64,000 nt of DNA from Aristolochia californica (lineage: Eukaryota > Streptophyta > Magnoliopsida > Piperales > Aristolochiaceae), in assembly GCA_029961685.1 (NCBI GenBank), contig JARWKL010000015.1, positions 15,126,801 to 15,190,800 on the forward strand, given 5' to 3'. The notes beneath the pieces are model-generated. The model saw only the letters and a program-made list of their open reading frames with translations, ran no database searches and was not told the DNA's origin. How positions within the stretch are numbered: the first letter of the stretch is position 1; each line of letters opens with the position of its first letter. The position numbers were made by a program, and so were the translations under genes. Positions 49,437 through 61,400 of this stretch are shown piece after piece.

Positions 49437-52400
49437 TACAACCACACGTTAACTTGAGAATTTAATTTTTTCTACTCCATGAAATTTTTGGATCATTAGG
49501 TCGTTTGCATCTTCAACATGTTTCAGGCATGTATACCCACCACAATTAAAACATGTTAGGATCAATTAGAAATCTCTTTCTTATATAATTCCACCAAGCA
49601 ATTGGGGGTTGTACTAGTGGAATTTCCCAAACATGGATAACAAAACTTTGGAGTTCATTTTTAGTGAGTGAAATAATTTTCTTCACTTACATTAATTATA
49701 GTTTTCAAATTTTTTTGCATACTTGAAATCTAAAATTTTCATTTTGTTGTGATCGTTTTGTTTACGAGAAAAGTGGGAAAAGTTTTGATTTGAAACAAAA
49801 TTGAACATCCAAAATGGAAACGTACAATTGCTGAGAGAGATAATTCCAAAAAGTATCTCTGATTTTGAAGGATGGAGGAAAATTAGGTTGTTTGGCCATG
49901 GTAAATATCAAACCACACGTTAACTTGAGAATTTTTTTTTTCTACTCCTTGAAATTTTTGGATCGTTGGGTCATTTGCATCTTCAACATGTTTCTGGCAT
50001 GCATACCCACCACATTTAAAACATGTTAGGATCTATTAGAAGTCTCTTTCTTACAAAATTCCACCAAGCTATTCGGGGTTGTTCTAGTGGAATTTCCCAA
50101 ACATGGATAACAAAACTTAGGAGTTCATTTTTAGTGCGTGAAATAAATTTCTTCTCTTACATTTATTATAGTTTTCAATTTTTTTTGCATACATGTACTC
50201 TAAAAGTTCATTTTGTTGTTTATCGTTTTGTTTACGAGAAAAGTGGGACAAGTTTGGATTGGAAAAAAAATTGAAGATCCAAAATGGAAATGTACAAATG
50301 CTGAGAGTGATAATTCATAAAAGTATCTCTGATTTTGAAGGATAGGCAAAAGTGGGTTGTTTGGCTCTGGTAACTATCCAACCACACGTTAACTTGCGAA
50401 TATAATTTTTTCTTCTCCTTGAAATTTTTGGATCATTACGTCATTTGCATCATCAACATGTTTCTGGCATGCATACCCACCACATTTAAAACATGTTAGA
50501 ATCAATTAGAGATCTCTTTCTTATAAAATTCCTCCAAGCTATTTGGGGTTGCACTAGTGGAATTTCCCAAACACGGATAACAAAACTTTGGAGTTCAATT
50601 TTAGTGCGTGAAATAATTTTCTTCACTTACATTTATTATAGTATTCAAATTTTTTTGCATACATGAACTCTAAAATTTTCATTTTGTTTTGATCGTTTTG
50701 TTTATGAGAAAAGTTGGACAAGTTTCGATTTGACAAAAAATTGCACATCCAAAATGGAAACACACAAATGCTGAGAGAGATAATTCCAAAAAGTATCTCT
50801 GATTTGGATGGATAGGCAAAAAGTGGGTTGTTTGGTTCTGGTAAATATCCAACCACACGTTAACTTGAGAATTTAATTTTTTCTACTCCTTGAAATTTTT
50901 GGCTCATTAGGTCATTTGTATCTTCCACATGTTTCTAGCATGCATACCCACCACATTTAAAACATGTTAGGATTAATTAGAAATCTCTTTCTTATAAAAT
51001 TCCACCAAGCTATTAGGGGTTGTACTAGTGGAATTTCCTAAACATGGATAACAAAACTTTGGAGTTCATTTTTAGTGAGTGAAATAATTTTCTTCGCATA
51101 CATTTATTTTAGTTTTCAAAATTTTTTGCATACATGAACTCTTAAATTTTAATTTTTTTATGATCGTTTTGTTTACAAGAAATGTGGGGCAAGTTTGGAT
51201 TTGAAAAAAAATTGAACATCCAAAATGGAAACGCCCAAATACGGAAAGAGATAATTCCAAAAAGTGTCTCTGATTTTCAAGGATAGGCAAAATGTGGGTT
51301 GTATGGCCATGGTAAATATCCAACGACACGTTAACTTGAGAATTTAAATTTTTCTACTACTCGAAATTTTTGGTTCGTTAGGTCATTTACATCTTCAACA
51401 TGTTTCTGGCATGCATACCCACCACTTTTAAAACTTGTTAGAATCAATTAGAAATCTCTTTCTTATAAAATTCCACCAAGCTATTAGGGGTTGTACTAGT
51501 AGAATTTCGCAAACATGGATAACAAAAATCCTGAGTTAATTTTTAGAGCGTGAATTAATTTTCTTCACTTACATTTGTTATACTTTTCAATTTTTTTTGC
51601 TTACATGAACTCCAAAATTTTGATTTTTTTGTGATTATTTTGTTTATGAAAAAAGTGGGACAAGTTTTGATTTTAAAAAAAAAATTGAACACCCAAAATG
51701 GAAATTCACAAATGCTGAGCGAGATAATTCCAGAAAGTATCTCAAATTTTGAAGGATACGCAAAAAGTGGGTTGTTTGGTTCTGGTCAATATCCATCCAC
51801 ACGTTAACTTGAGAATTTAATTTTGTCTACTCCTTGAAATATTTGGATCATTAGTTCATTTGCATCTTCAACATGTTTCTGCCATGCATACCCTCCACAT
51901 TTAAAACAAGTTAGGATCAATTAGAAATCTCTTTCTTATAAAATTCCACCAAGCTATTAGGGGTTGTACTAGTGGAACTTGCCAAACGTGGATACTAAAA
52001 TTTTGGAGTTCATTTTTAGAGAGTGAAATAATTTTCTTCACTTACATTTATTATAGTTTTCAATTTTTTTTGCATACTTGAACTCAAAAATTTTCATTTT
52101 GTTGTGATCGTTTTGTTTACGAGAAAAGTGGTACAAGTTTGGATTTCAAAAAAAATTGAACATCCAAAATGGAAACGTACAAATGCTGAGAGAGATAATT
52201 CAAAAAAGTATCTCTGATTTTGAAGGATAGGGAAAAAGTGGGTTGTTTGGCTTTGGTAAATATCCAACCACACGTTAATTTGAGAATTTACTTTTTTCTA
52301 CTCCTTGAAATTTTTATGTCATTAGGTCATTTGCATCTTCAACATGTTTCTTGCTTGCATACCCACGACTTTTAAAACATGTTAGAATCAACTAGAAATC

Positions 52401-55400
52401 TCTTTCTTATAAAATTCCACTAAGCTATTAGTGGTTGTACTAGTGTAATTTCCCAAACATGGATAAAAAAATCTCGAGTTCATATTTAATGGGTGAAATA
52501 ATTTTCTTCACTTACATTTATTGTAGTTTTCAATTTTTTTTGCATACATGAACTCTAAATTTTTCATTTTGTTGTGATAGTTTTCTTTACGAGAATAGTG
52601 GGACAAGTTTGAATTTGAAAAAAAATTGAACATCAAAAATGGAAACGCACAAATGCTGGGAGAGATAATTCCAAAAAGTATATCTGATTTTGAAGGATAG
52701 GCAAAAATTGAGTTTTTTGGCCATGGAAAATATCCGACCACATGTTAACTTGAGAATTTAATTTTTTCTACTGCTTCAAATTTTTGGATCATTTTGTCAT
52801 TTGCATCTTAAATATGTTTCTGGTTTGCATACCCACCACATTTAAAACATGTTAGGGTCTATTAGAAATATCTTTCTTATAAAATTCCACCAGACTATTA
52901 GGGGTTGTACTAGTGGAATTTCCATAACATGGATAACAAAACATTGGACTTCATTTTTAGAGTGTGAATTAATTTTCTTCACTTACAATTGTTATAGTTT
53001 TCAAATTTTTTTGCATACATGAATTCTAAAATTTTCATTTTGCTGTGATTGTTTTGTTTACGAGAAAAGTGAGACAAGTTTGGATTTAAAAAAAAATTGA
53101 ACATCCAAAATGGAAACATACAAAAGCTGAGAGAGATAATTCATGAAAGTATCTCTGATTTTGAAGGATAGGCAAAAAGTGGGTTGTTTGGCTCATGTAA
53201 ATATCCAACCACATGTTAACTTCTGAATTTAATTTTTTCAACTCCTTGAAATTTTTTGATATTTAGGTCATTTGCATCTTCAACTTGTTTCTGGCATGCA
53301 TACCTACCGCATTTACAACATGTTAGAATCAATTAGAAATTTCTTTGTAATAAAATTCCACCAAGCTATTAGTGGTTGTACTAGAGGAATTTCCCAAACA
53401 TGGATAACAAAACTCTAGAGTTCATATTTAATGGATGAAATAATTTTTTCACTTACATTTATTGTAGTTTTCAATTTTTTTTGCATACATGAACTCTAAA
53501 TTTTTCATTTTGTTGTGATCGTTTTCTTTACGAGATCTGTGGGACAAGTTTGGATTTGAAAAACAATTGAACATCAAAATGGAAACGCACAAATGCTGAG
53601 AGAGATAATTCCAAAAAGTATCTCTGATTTTGAATGATAGGCAAAAATTGAGTTGTTTGGCCGTTGTAAATATCCGACCACACGTTAACTTGAGAATTTA
53701 ATTTTTTCTACTCCAAATTTTTGGATCATTAGGTCATTTGCATCTTCAACATGTTCCTGGCATGCATACCCACCACATTTAAAACATGTTAGGGTCAATT
53801 AGAAATCTCTTCCTTATAAAATTCCACCAAGCTGTTAGGGGATGTACTAATGGAATTTCCAAAAGATGGATAAAAAAATGTTGGAGTTCATTTTTAGTGC
53901 GTGTAATAATTTTCTTCACTTACATTTATTATAGTTTTTAATTTTTTTTGCATACATGAACTCTAAATTTTTCATTTTGTTATGATTGTTTTCTTTACGA
54001 GAGCAATGGGACAAGTTTGGATTTCAAAAAAAATTGAACATCTAAAATGGAAACGCACAAATGCTGAGAGTGATAATTCCAAAAAGTATCTCTGATTTTA
54101 AAGGATAGGCAAAAATTGAGTTGTTTGGCCATGGTAAATATCCGACCACACCTTAACTAGAGAATTTAATTTTTTCTACTCCTTGAAATTTTTGGATCAT
54201 TAGTTCATTTGCATCTTCAACATGTTTCTGGCAGGCCTACCCACCACATTTTAAACATGTTAGCATCTATTAGAAATCTCTTTCTTATAAAATTCCACCA
54301 AGCTATTAGGGGTGGTACTAGTGGAATTTCCCAAACATGGGTAACAAAACTTTGCAGTTCATTTTTAGTGTGTGAATTAATTTTCTTCACTTACATTTAT
54401 TATTGTTTTCAATTTTTTTAGCATACTTGAACTCTAAAATTTTCATTTTGTTGTGATTGTTTTGTTTACCAGAACTGTGGGACCAGTTTGGATTTGAAAA
54501 AAAATTGAACATAAAAAATGGAAACGCACAAATGCTGAGAGAGATAATTCCATAAAGTATCTCTGATTTTGACGGATAGGCAAAAATTGAGTTGTTTGGC
54601 CTTGGTAAATATCCAACCACACGTTAACTTGAGAATTTAATTTTTTCTACTCCTTGAAATTTTTGGATCATTAGGTCATTTGCATCTTCACCATGTTTCT
54701 GGAATCCAAACCCACCTCATTGAAAACATGTTAGGATCTATTAGAAATCTATTTCTTATAAAATTCCTCCAAGCTATTAGGGGTTTTACTAGTGGAATTT
54801 CACAAACATGGATAAGAAAACTTTGGAGTTCATTTTTAGTGAGTGAAATAATTTTCTTCACTTACATTTATTATAGTTTTCAAATTTTTTTGCTTACATG
54901 AACTCTAAAATTTTCATTTTGTTGAGATCGTTTTGTTTACGAGAAAAGTGGGACATGTCTGGATTTGAAAAAAAATTGAACATAAAAAATGGGAACGTAC
55001 AAATGCTGAGAGAGATAATTCCAAAAAGTATCTCTGATTTTGAAGGATAGGCAAAAAGTGGGTTGTTTTGCTCTGGTAAATATCCAACTACCCATTAACT
55101 TGTGAGTTTAATTTTTTCTACTCCTTGAAATTTTTGGATCATTAGGTCATTTGCATCTTCAACATGTTTATGGCATGCATACCCTCCACATTTAAAACAT
55201 GTTAGAATCAATTAGAAATCTCTTTCTTATAAAATTCCACCAAGCTATTACGGGTTGAACTAGTGGAATTTCCCAACCATGGATAACAAAATTTTGGAGT
55301 TCTTTTTTAGTGCGTGAAATAATTTTCTTCACCTACATTTATTATAGTTTTCAAGTTTTTTTGCATACATGAACACTAAAATTTTCATTTTCTTGTGAAT

Positions 55401-58400
55401 GTTTTGTTTACGAAAAAAGTGGGAGAGGTTTGGATTTGAAAAAAATTTTAACATCCAAAATGGAAACGCACAAATTCTGAGAGAGATAATTCCAAAAAAT
55501 ATCTTTGATTTTAACGAATAGGAAAAAATTGGGTTGTTTGGCCATGGTAAATATCCAACCACATGTTAACTTGAAAATTTAATTTTTTCTACTCCTTGAA
55601 ATTTTTTGATCATTAGGTCATTTGCATCTTAAACATGTTTCTGGCATTCATACCCACCACATTTAAAACATGTTAGAATCAATTAGAAATCTCTTTCTTA
55701 TAAATTTCCACAAAGCTATTAGGGGTTGTACTCGTGAAATTTCCCAAACATGGATAACAAAACATTGGAGTTCATTTTTAGTATGTGAAATAATTTTCTT
55801 CACTTACATTTATTATAATTTTCAATTTTTTTTGCAGATATGAACTCTAAATTTTGCATTTTGTTATGATCGTTTTGTTTACTAGAAAAGTGGGACAAAT
55901 TTGGATTTGAAAAAAAATTGAACATCCAAAATGGAAACGTACAAATGCTAAGAGAGAAAATTCCAAAAAGTATCTCTCATTTTGAAGGATAAGCAAAAAG
56001 TGGGTTGTTTGACTTTGGTAAATATCCAACCACACCTTAACTTGAGAATTTAATCTTTTCTACTCCTTGAAATTTTGGGATCATTAGGTCATTTGCATCT
56101 TAAAGATGTATCTGGCATGCATTCCCACCACATTTAAAGCATGATAGAATCAATTAGAAATCTCTTTCTTACAAATTTCCACTAAGCTATTAGGGGTTGT
56201 ACTAGTGGAATTTTCCCAAACATGGACAACAAAATTTTTGAGTTCATTTTTAGTGTGTGAAATAACTTTCTTCACTTACATTTATTATAGTTTTCAATTT
56301 TTTTTGCAACCACGAACTCTAACATTTTCATTTTGCTGTGATCGTTTATTTTACAAGAAAATTGGGACAAGTTTGGAGTTGAAAACAAAATTGAACATCT
56401 AAAAAGGAAACGCACAAATGCTGTGAGAGATAATTCCTAAAAGTATCTCTGATTTAGAAGGATAGGGAAAAATTGGGTTGTTTGGCCATGGTAAATATCC
56501 AACCACACATTAACTTGAGAATTTAATTTTTTCTACTCCTTGAAATTTTTGGATCAATAGGTCATCTGCATCTTCAACATGTTTTTGGCATGCATACCCA
56601 CCACATTTAAAATATGTTAGGATCTATTAGAAATTTTTTTCTTATAAAATTCTACCAAGCTATTAGGGGTTGTACTAGTGGAATTTTTGACACATAGATA
56701 ACAAAACTTTGGAGTTCATTTTTAGTGCGTGAAAAATTTTCTTCACTTACATTTGTTACAGTTTTCAAATTTTTTTGCATACACGAACTCTAAAATTTTC
56801 ATTTTGATGTGATCGTATTGTTTACGAGAAAAGTGGGACAAGTTTGGATTAGAAAAAAAATTGAACATCCAAAATGGAAACGCACAAATGTTGAGAGAGA
56901 TAATTCCAAAAAGTATCTCTGATTTTTAAGGATTGGCAAAAAGTGGGTTGTTTGGCTCTGGTAAATATCCAACCACACGTTAACTTCATAATTTAATTTT
57001 TTCTACTCCTTGAAATTTTTGGATCATTAGGTCATTTGCATCTTCAACATGTTTCTGGCATGCATACGCACCACATTTAAAACATGTTAAGATCAATTTG
57101 AAATCTCTTTTTTATAAAATTCCACCAAGTTATTTGGGGTTTTACTAGTGGAATTTCAAAAACATGGATAACAAAACGTTGGAGTTCAATTTTAGTGCGT
57201 GAAATAATTTTCTTCTTTTACATTTATTTTAGTTTTCTATTTTTTTTTGCATACATGAACTCTAAAATTTTCATTTTGTTGTGATCGTTTCGATTACGAG
57301 AAAAATGGGAGAGGTTTGGATTTGAAAAAAATTGAACATCCAAAATGGAAATTCACAAATGCTGAGAGAGATAATTCCAAAAAGTATCTCTAATTTTGAA
57401 AGATAGGCAAAAAGTGCGTTCTTTGGTTATGGTAAATATCCAACCACATGTTAACTTGAGAATTTAATTTTTTCTTCTCGTTGAAACTTTTGGATAATTA
57501 AGTCGTTTGCATCTTCAACATGTTTCTGGCATGCATACCCTCCACATTTAAAACTTGTTAGGATCAATTAGAAATCTCCACCAAGCTATAAGGGGTTGTA
57601 CTAGTGGAATTTCCAAAACATGGATAACAAAACTTTGGAGTTCATTTTTAGTGCGTGAAATATTTTTTTCACTTACATTTATTATAGATTTAAAATTTTT
57701 TTGCATACGAGAACTTTAAAATTTTCATTTTGTTGTGATCTTTTATTTATGAGAAAAGTGGGACAAGTTTAGATTTTAAAAAAATATAACATGCAAAATG
57801 GTACTGCACAAATGCTGAGAGAGATAATTCCCAAAAGTATCTCTCATTTTGAAGTATAGGCAAAAAGTGGGTTGTTTGGCTTTGGTAAATATCCAACCAC
57901 ACGTTAACTTGAGAATTTAATTTTTTCAACTCCTTGAAATTTTTGGTTCATTAGGTCATTTGCATCTTCAGCATGTTTTTGGCATGCATACCCACCACAT
58001 TTAAAACATGTTAGGATCAATTAGAAAACTCTTTCTTATAAAATTCCACCAAGCTATTAGGGGTTGTACTAGTGGAACTGCCCAACATGGATAACAAAAC
58101 TTTGGAGTTCATTTTTAATGAGTGAAATAATTTTCTTCACTTACATTTATTATAGTTTTCAATTTCTTTTGCATACAAGAACTTTAAAATTTTCATTTCG
58201 TTGTGATCTTTTGTTTACGAGAAAAATGGGACAAGTTTAGATTTTTAAAAAAATTGAACATCCAAAATCGTAATGCACAAATGTTAAGAGAGATAATTCC
58301 CAAAAGCATCTCTGATTTTGAAGGATAGGCAAAAAGTGGGTTGCTTGGCTCTGGTAAATATCCAACCACATGTTAACTTGAGAATTTAATTTTTTCTACT

Positions 58401-61400
58401 CCTTGAAATTTTTGGATCATTAGGTCATTTGCATCTTCAACTTGTTTCTAGCATGCATACCCACCATATTTAAAACATGTTAGTATCAATTAGAAATCTC
58501 TTTCTTAAAAAAATCCACCAAGCTAGTATGGGTTGTACTAGTGGAATTTCCCAAACATGGATAACAAAACTTTGGAGTTCATTTTTAGTGCATGAAATAA
58601 TTTTCTTCACTTTCATATATTATAGTTTTCAAATTTTTTTGCATACTTGAACCCTAAAATTTTCATTTTTTTTACTGGAAAAGTTTGGATTTGAAAAAAA
58701 ATTGAACATCCGTAATGGAAACGCACAAATGTTGAGGGAGATAATTCCTAAAAGTATGTCTGATTTTGAAGGATAGGGAAAAAGAGGGTGGTTTGGCTCT
58801 GGTAAATATCCAACCACAATTTGACTAGAGAATTTAATTTTTTCAACTCCTTCAAAATTTTGGTTCATTAGGTCATTTGCATCTTCAACATATTTCTGCC
58901 ATGCATACCCACCACATTTAAAACATGTTAGGATCAATTAGAAATCTCTTTCTTATAAAATTCCACAAAGCTATTAGGTATTATACTAGAGGAATTTACC
59001 AAACATAGATAACAAAACTTGGAGTTCATTTTTAGTGCAATAATTTGCTTCACTTACATTTATTATAGATTTCAAATTTTTTTGATACGTAAACTCTATA
59101 ATTTTTGTTTTGTTGTGATCATTTTGTTGACGGAAAAAGTGGGACAAGTTTGGATTTGGAAAAAAATTGAACATCCAAAATGGAAAAGCAGAAATGCTCA
59201 GAAAGATAATTCCAAAAAGTATCTCTGATTTTGAAGGATAGGCAAAAAGTGGCTTGCTTGGCTCTGGTAAATATCCAACCACACGTTAAGTTGAGAATTT
59301 AATTTTTTGTACTCCTTGAAATTTTTGGATCATTAGGTCATTTGCATCTTCAATATATTTAGGCCATGCACACCCGCCACATTTAAAACATGTTAGGATC
59401 AATTAGAAATTTCTTTCTTATAAAATTCCACCAAGCTATTAGGGGTAGTACTAGTGGAATTTCACAAACATGGATAACAAAACGTTGGAGTTAATTTTAG
59501 AGCGTGAAATAATTTTCTTCACATTCATTTATTATAGTTTTCAAATTTTTTTGCATACATGAACTCCAAAATTTTCCTTTTTTTGTGATCGTTTTGTTTA
59601 CGAGAAAAGTGGGACAAGTTTGAATTTGAAAAAAAATCGAACATCCAAAATGGAAACGCACAAATGCTGAGAGAGATAATTCCAAAAAGTATCTCTGATT
59701 TTGAAAGATAGGCAAAAAGTGAGTTGTTTGGCTCCGGTAAATATCCAACGACACGTTAACTTGAGAATTTAATTTTTTCTACACCTTGAATTTTTTTGAT
59801 AATTAAGTCATTTGCATCTTCATCATGTTTCTGGCATGCATACCCACCACTTTTAAAACATGTTAGCATCAATTAGAAATTTCTTTCATATAAAATTTCA
59901 CCAAGCTATTAAGGGTTGTACTAGTGGAATTTCCCAAACATGGATAACAAAACTTTGGAGTTCATTTTTAGGCCGTGAAATAATTTTCTTCACTTACATT
60001 TATTATAGTTTTCAAATTTTTTTGCATAAATGAACTCTAAAATTTTTATGTTGTTGTGATCGTTTTGTTTATGAGAAAAGTGGGACAAGTTTGGATTTGA
60101 AAAAGAATTGAACATCCAAAATAGAAACACACAAAAGCTGAGAGAGATAATTCCAAAAAGTAACTCTGATTTTGAAGGATAGGCAAAAAGAGGGTTGTTT
60201 GGCTCTGGTAAATATCAAACCACATGTTAACTTTAGAATTTAATTTTTTCTACTCCTTGAAATTTTTGGATCATTAGGTCATTTGTATCTTCAACATGTT
60301 TCTCGCATGCATACCTACCACATTTAAAACAAGTTAGGATCCATTAGAAATCTCTTTCTTATAAAATTCAACCAAGCTAGAAGGGGTTGTACTACTGGAA
60401 TTTCCCAAACATGGATAACGAAACTTTGGAGTTCATTTTTAGTGAATGAAATATTTTCTTCACTTACTTTTATTATAGTTTTCAATTTTTTTGCATGCAT
60501 GTACTCTAAAATTTTCATTTTGTTGTGATCGTTTTGTTTACGAGAAAAGTGGGACAATTTTGGATATGAAAAAAAAAAAATTGAACATCCAAAATGGAAA
60601 TTCACAAATGCTGAGAGAGATATTTCCAAAAAGTATCTCTGATTTTGAAGAATAGGCAAAAAGTGAGTTGTTTGGCTCTGGTAAATATCCAACTACACGT
60701 TAACCTGAGAATTTAATTTTTTCTACTCGAAATTTTTGGATGATTAGGTCAATTGCATCTTCAACATGTTACATGCATGCATACCCACCAAATTTAAAAC
60801 ATGTTAGGATCAATTGGAAATCACTTTCATATAAAATTCATTCAAGTTATTTGTGGTTGTGCTAGTGGAATTTCCCAAACATGGATAACAAAACTTTGGA
60901 GTTCATTTTTAGTGCATAAAAAAAAATTTGACCCTTACATTTATTATAGTTTTCAAATTTTTTTCCATACATGAACTCTAAAATTTTCATTTTGTTGTGA
61001 TCATTTTGCTTACGAGAAAAGTGGGACAAGTTTGGATTTGAAAAAAAAATTGAACATCCCAAATGGAAATTCACAAATGCTGAGAGACATAATTCCAAAA
61101 AGTATCTCTTATTTTGAAGGATAGGCAAAGAGTGGGTTGTTTGGCTTTGGTAAATATCTAACCACACGTTAACTTAAGAATTAAATTTTTTCTACTCGAA
61201 ATTTTTGGATCATTAGATCATTTGCATCTTCAACTTGTTTCTGGCATGCATACCCACCACTTTTGAAACATGTTAGAATCAATTAGAAATCTCTTTCTTA
61301 TAAAATTTCACCAAGCTATTAGGGGTTGTACTAGTCGAATTTCCCAAACATGGATAACAAAACTTTGGAGTTCATTTTTGGTGCGTGAAATAATTTTCTT

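Noticed and set aside
60324..60692. Longest open frame in the window (122 codons, minus strand)
   Set aside because: It is the same monomer frame extended by chance read-through into the AATGAACTCCAAAG region. It shows no start context, domain or conservation of the extension among other monomers.
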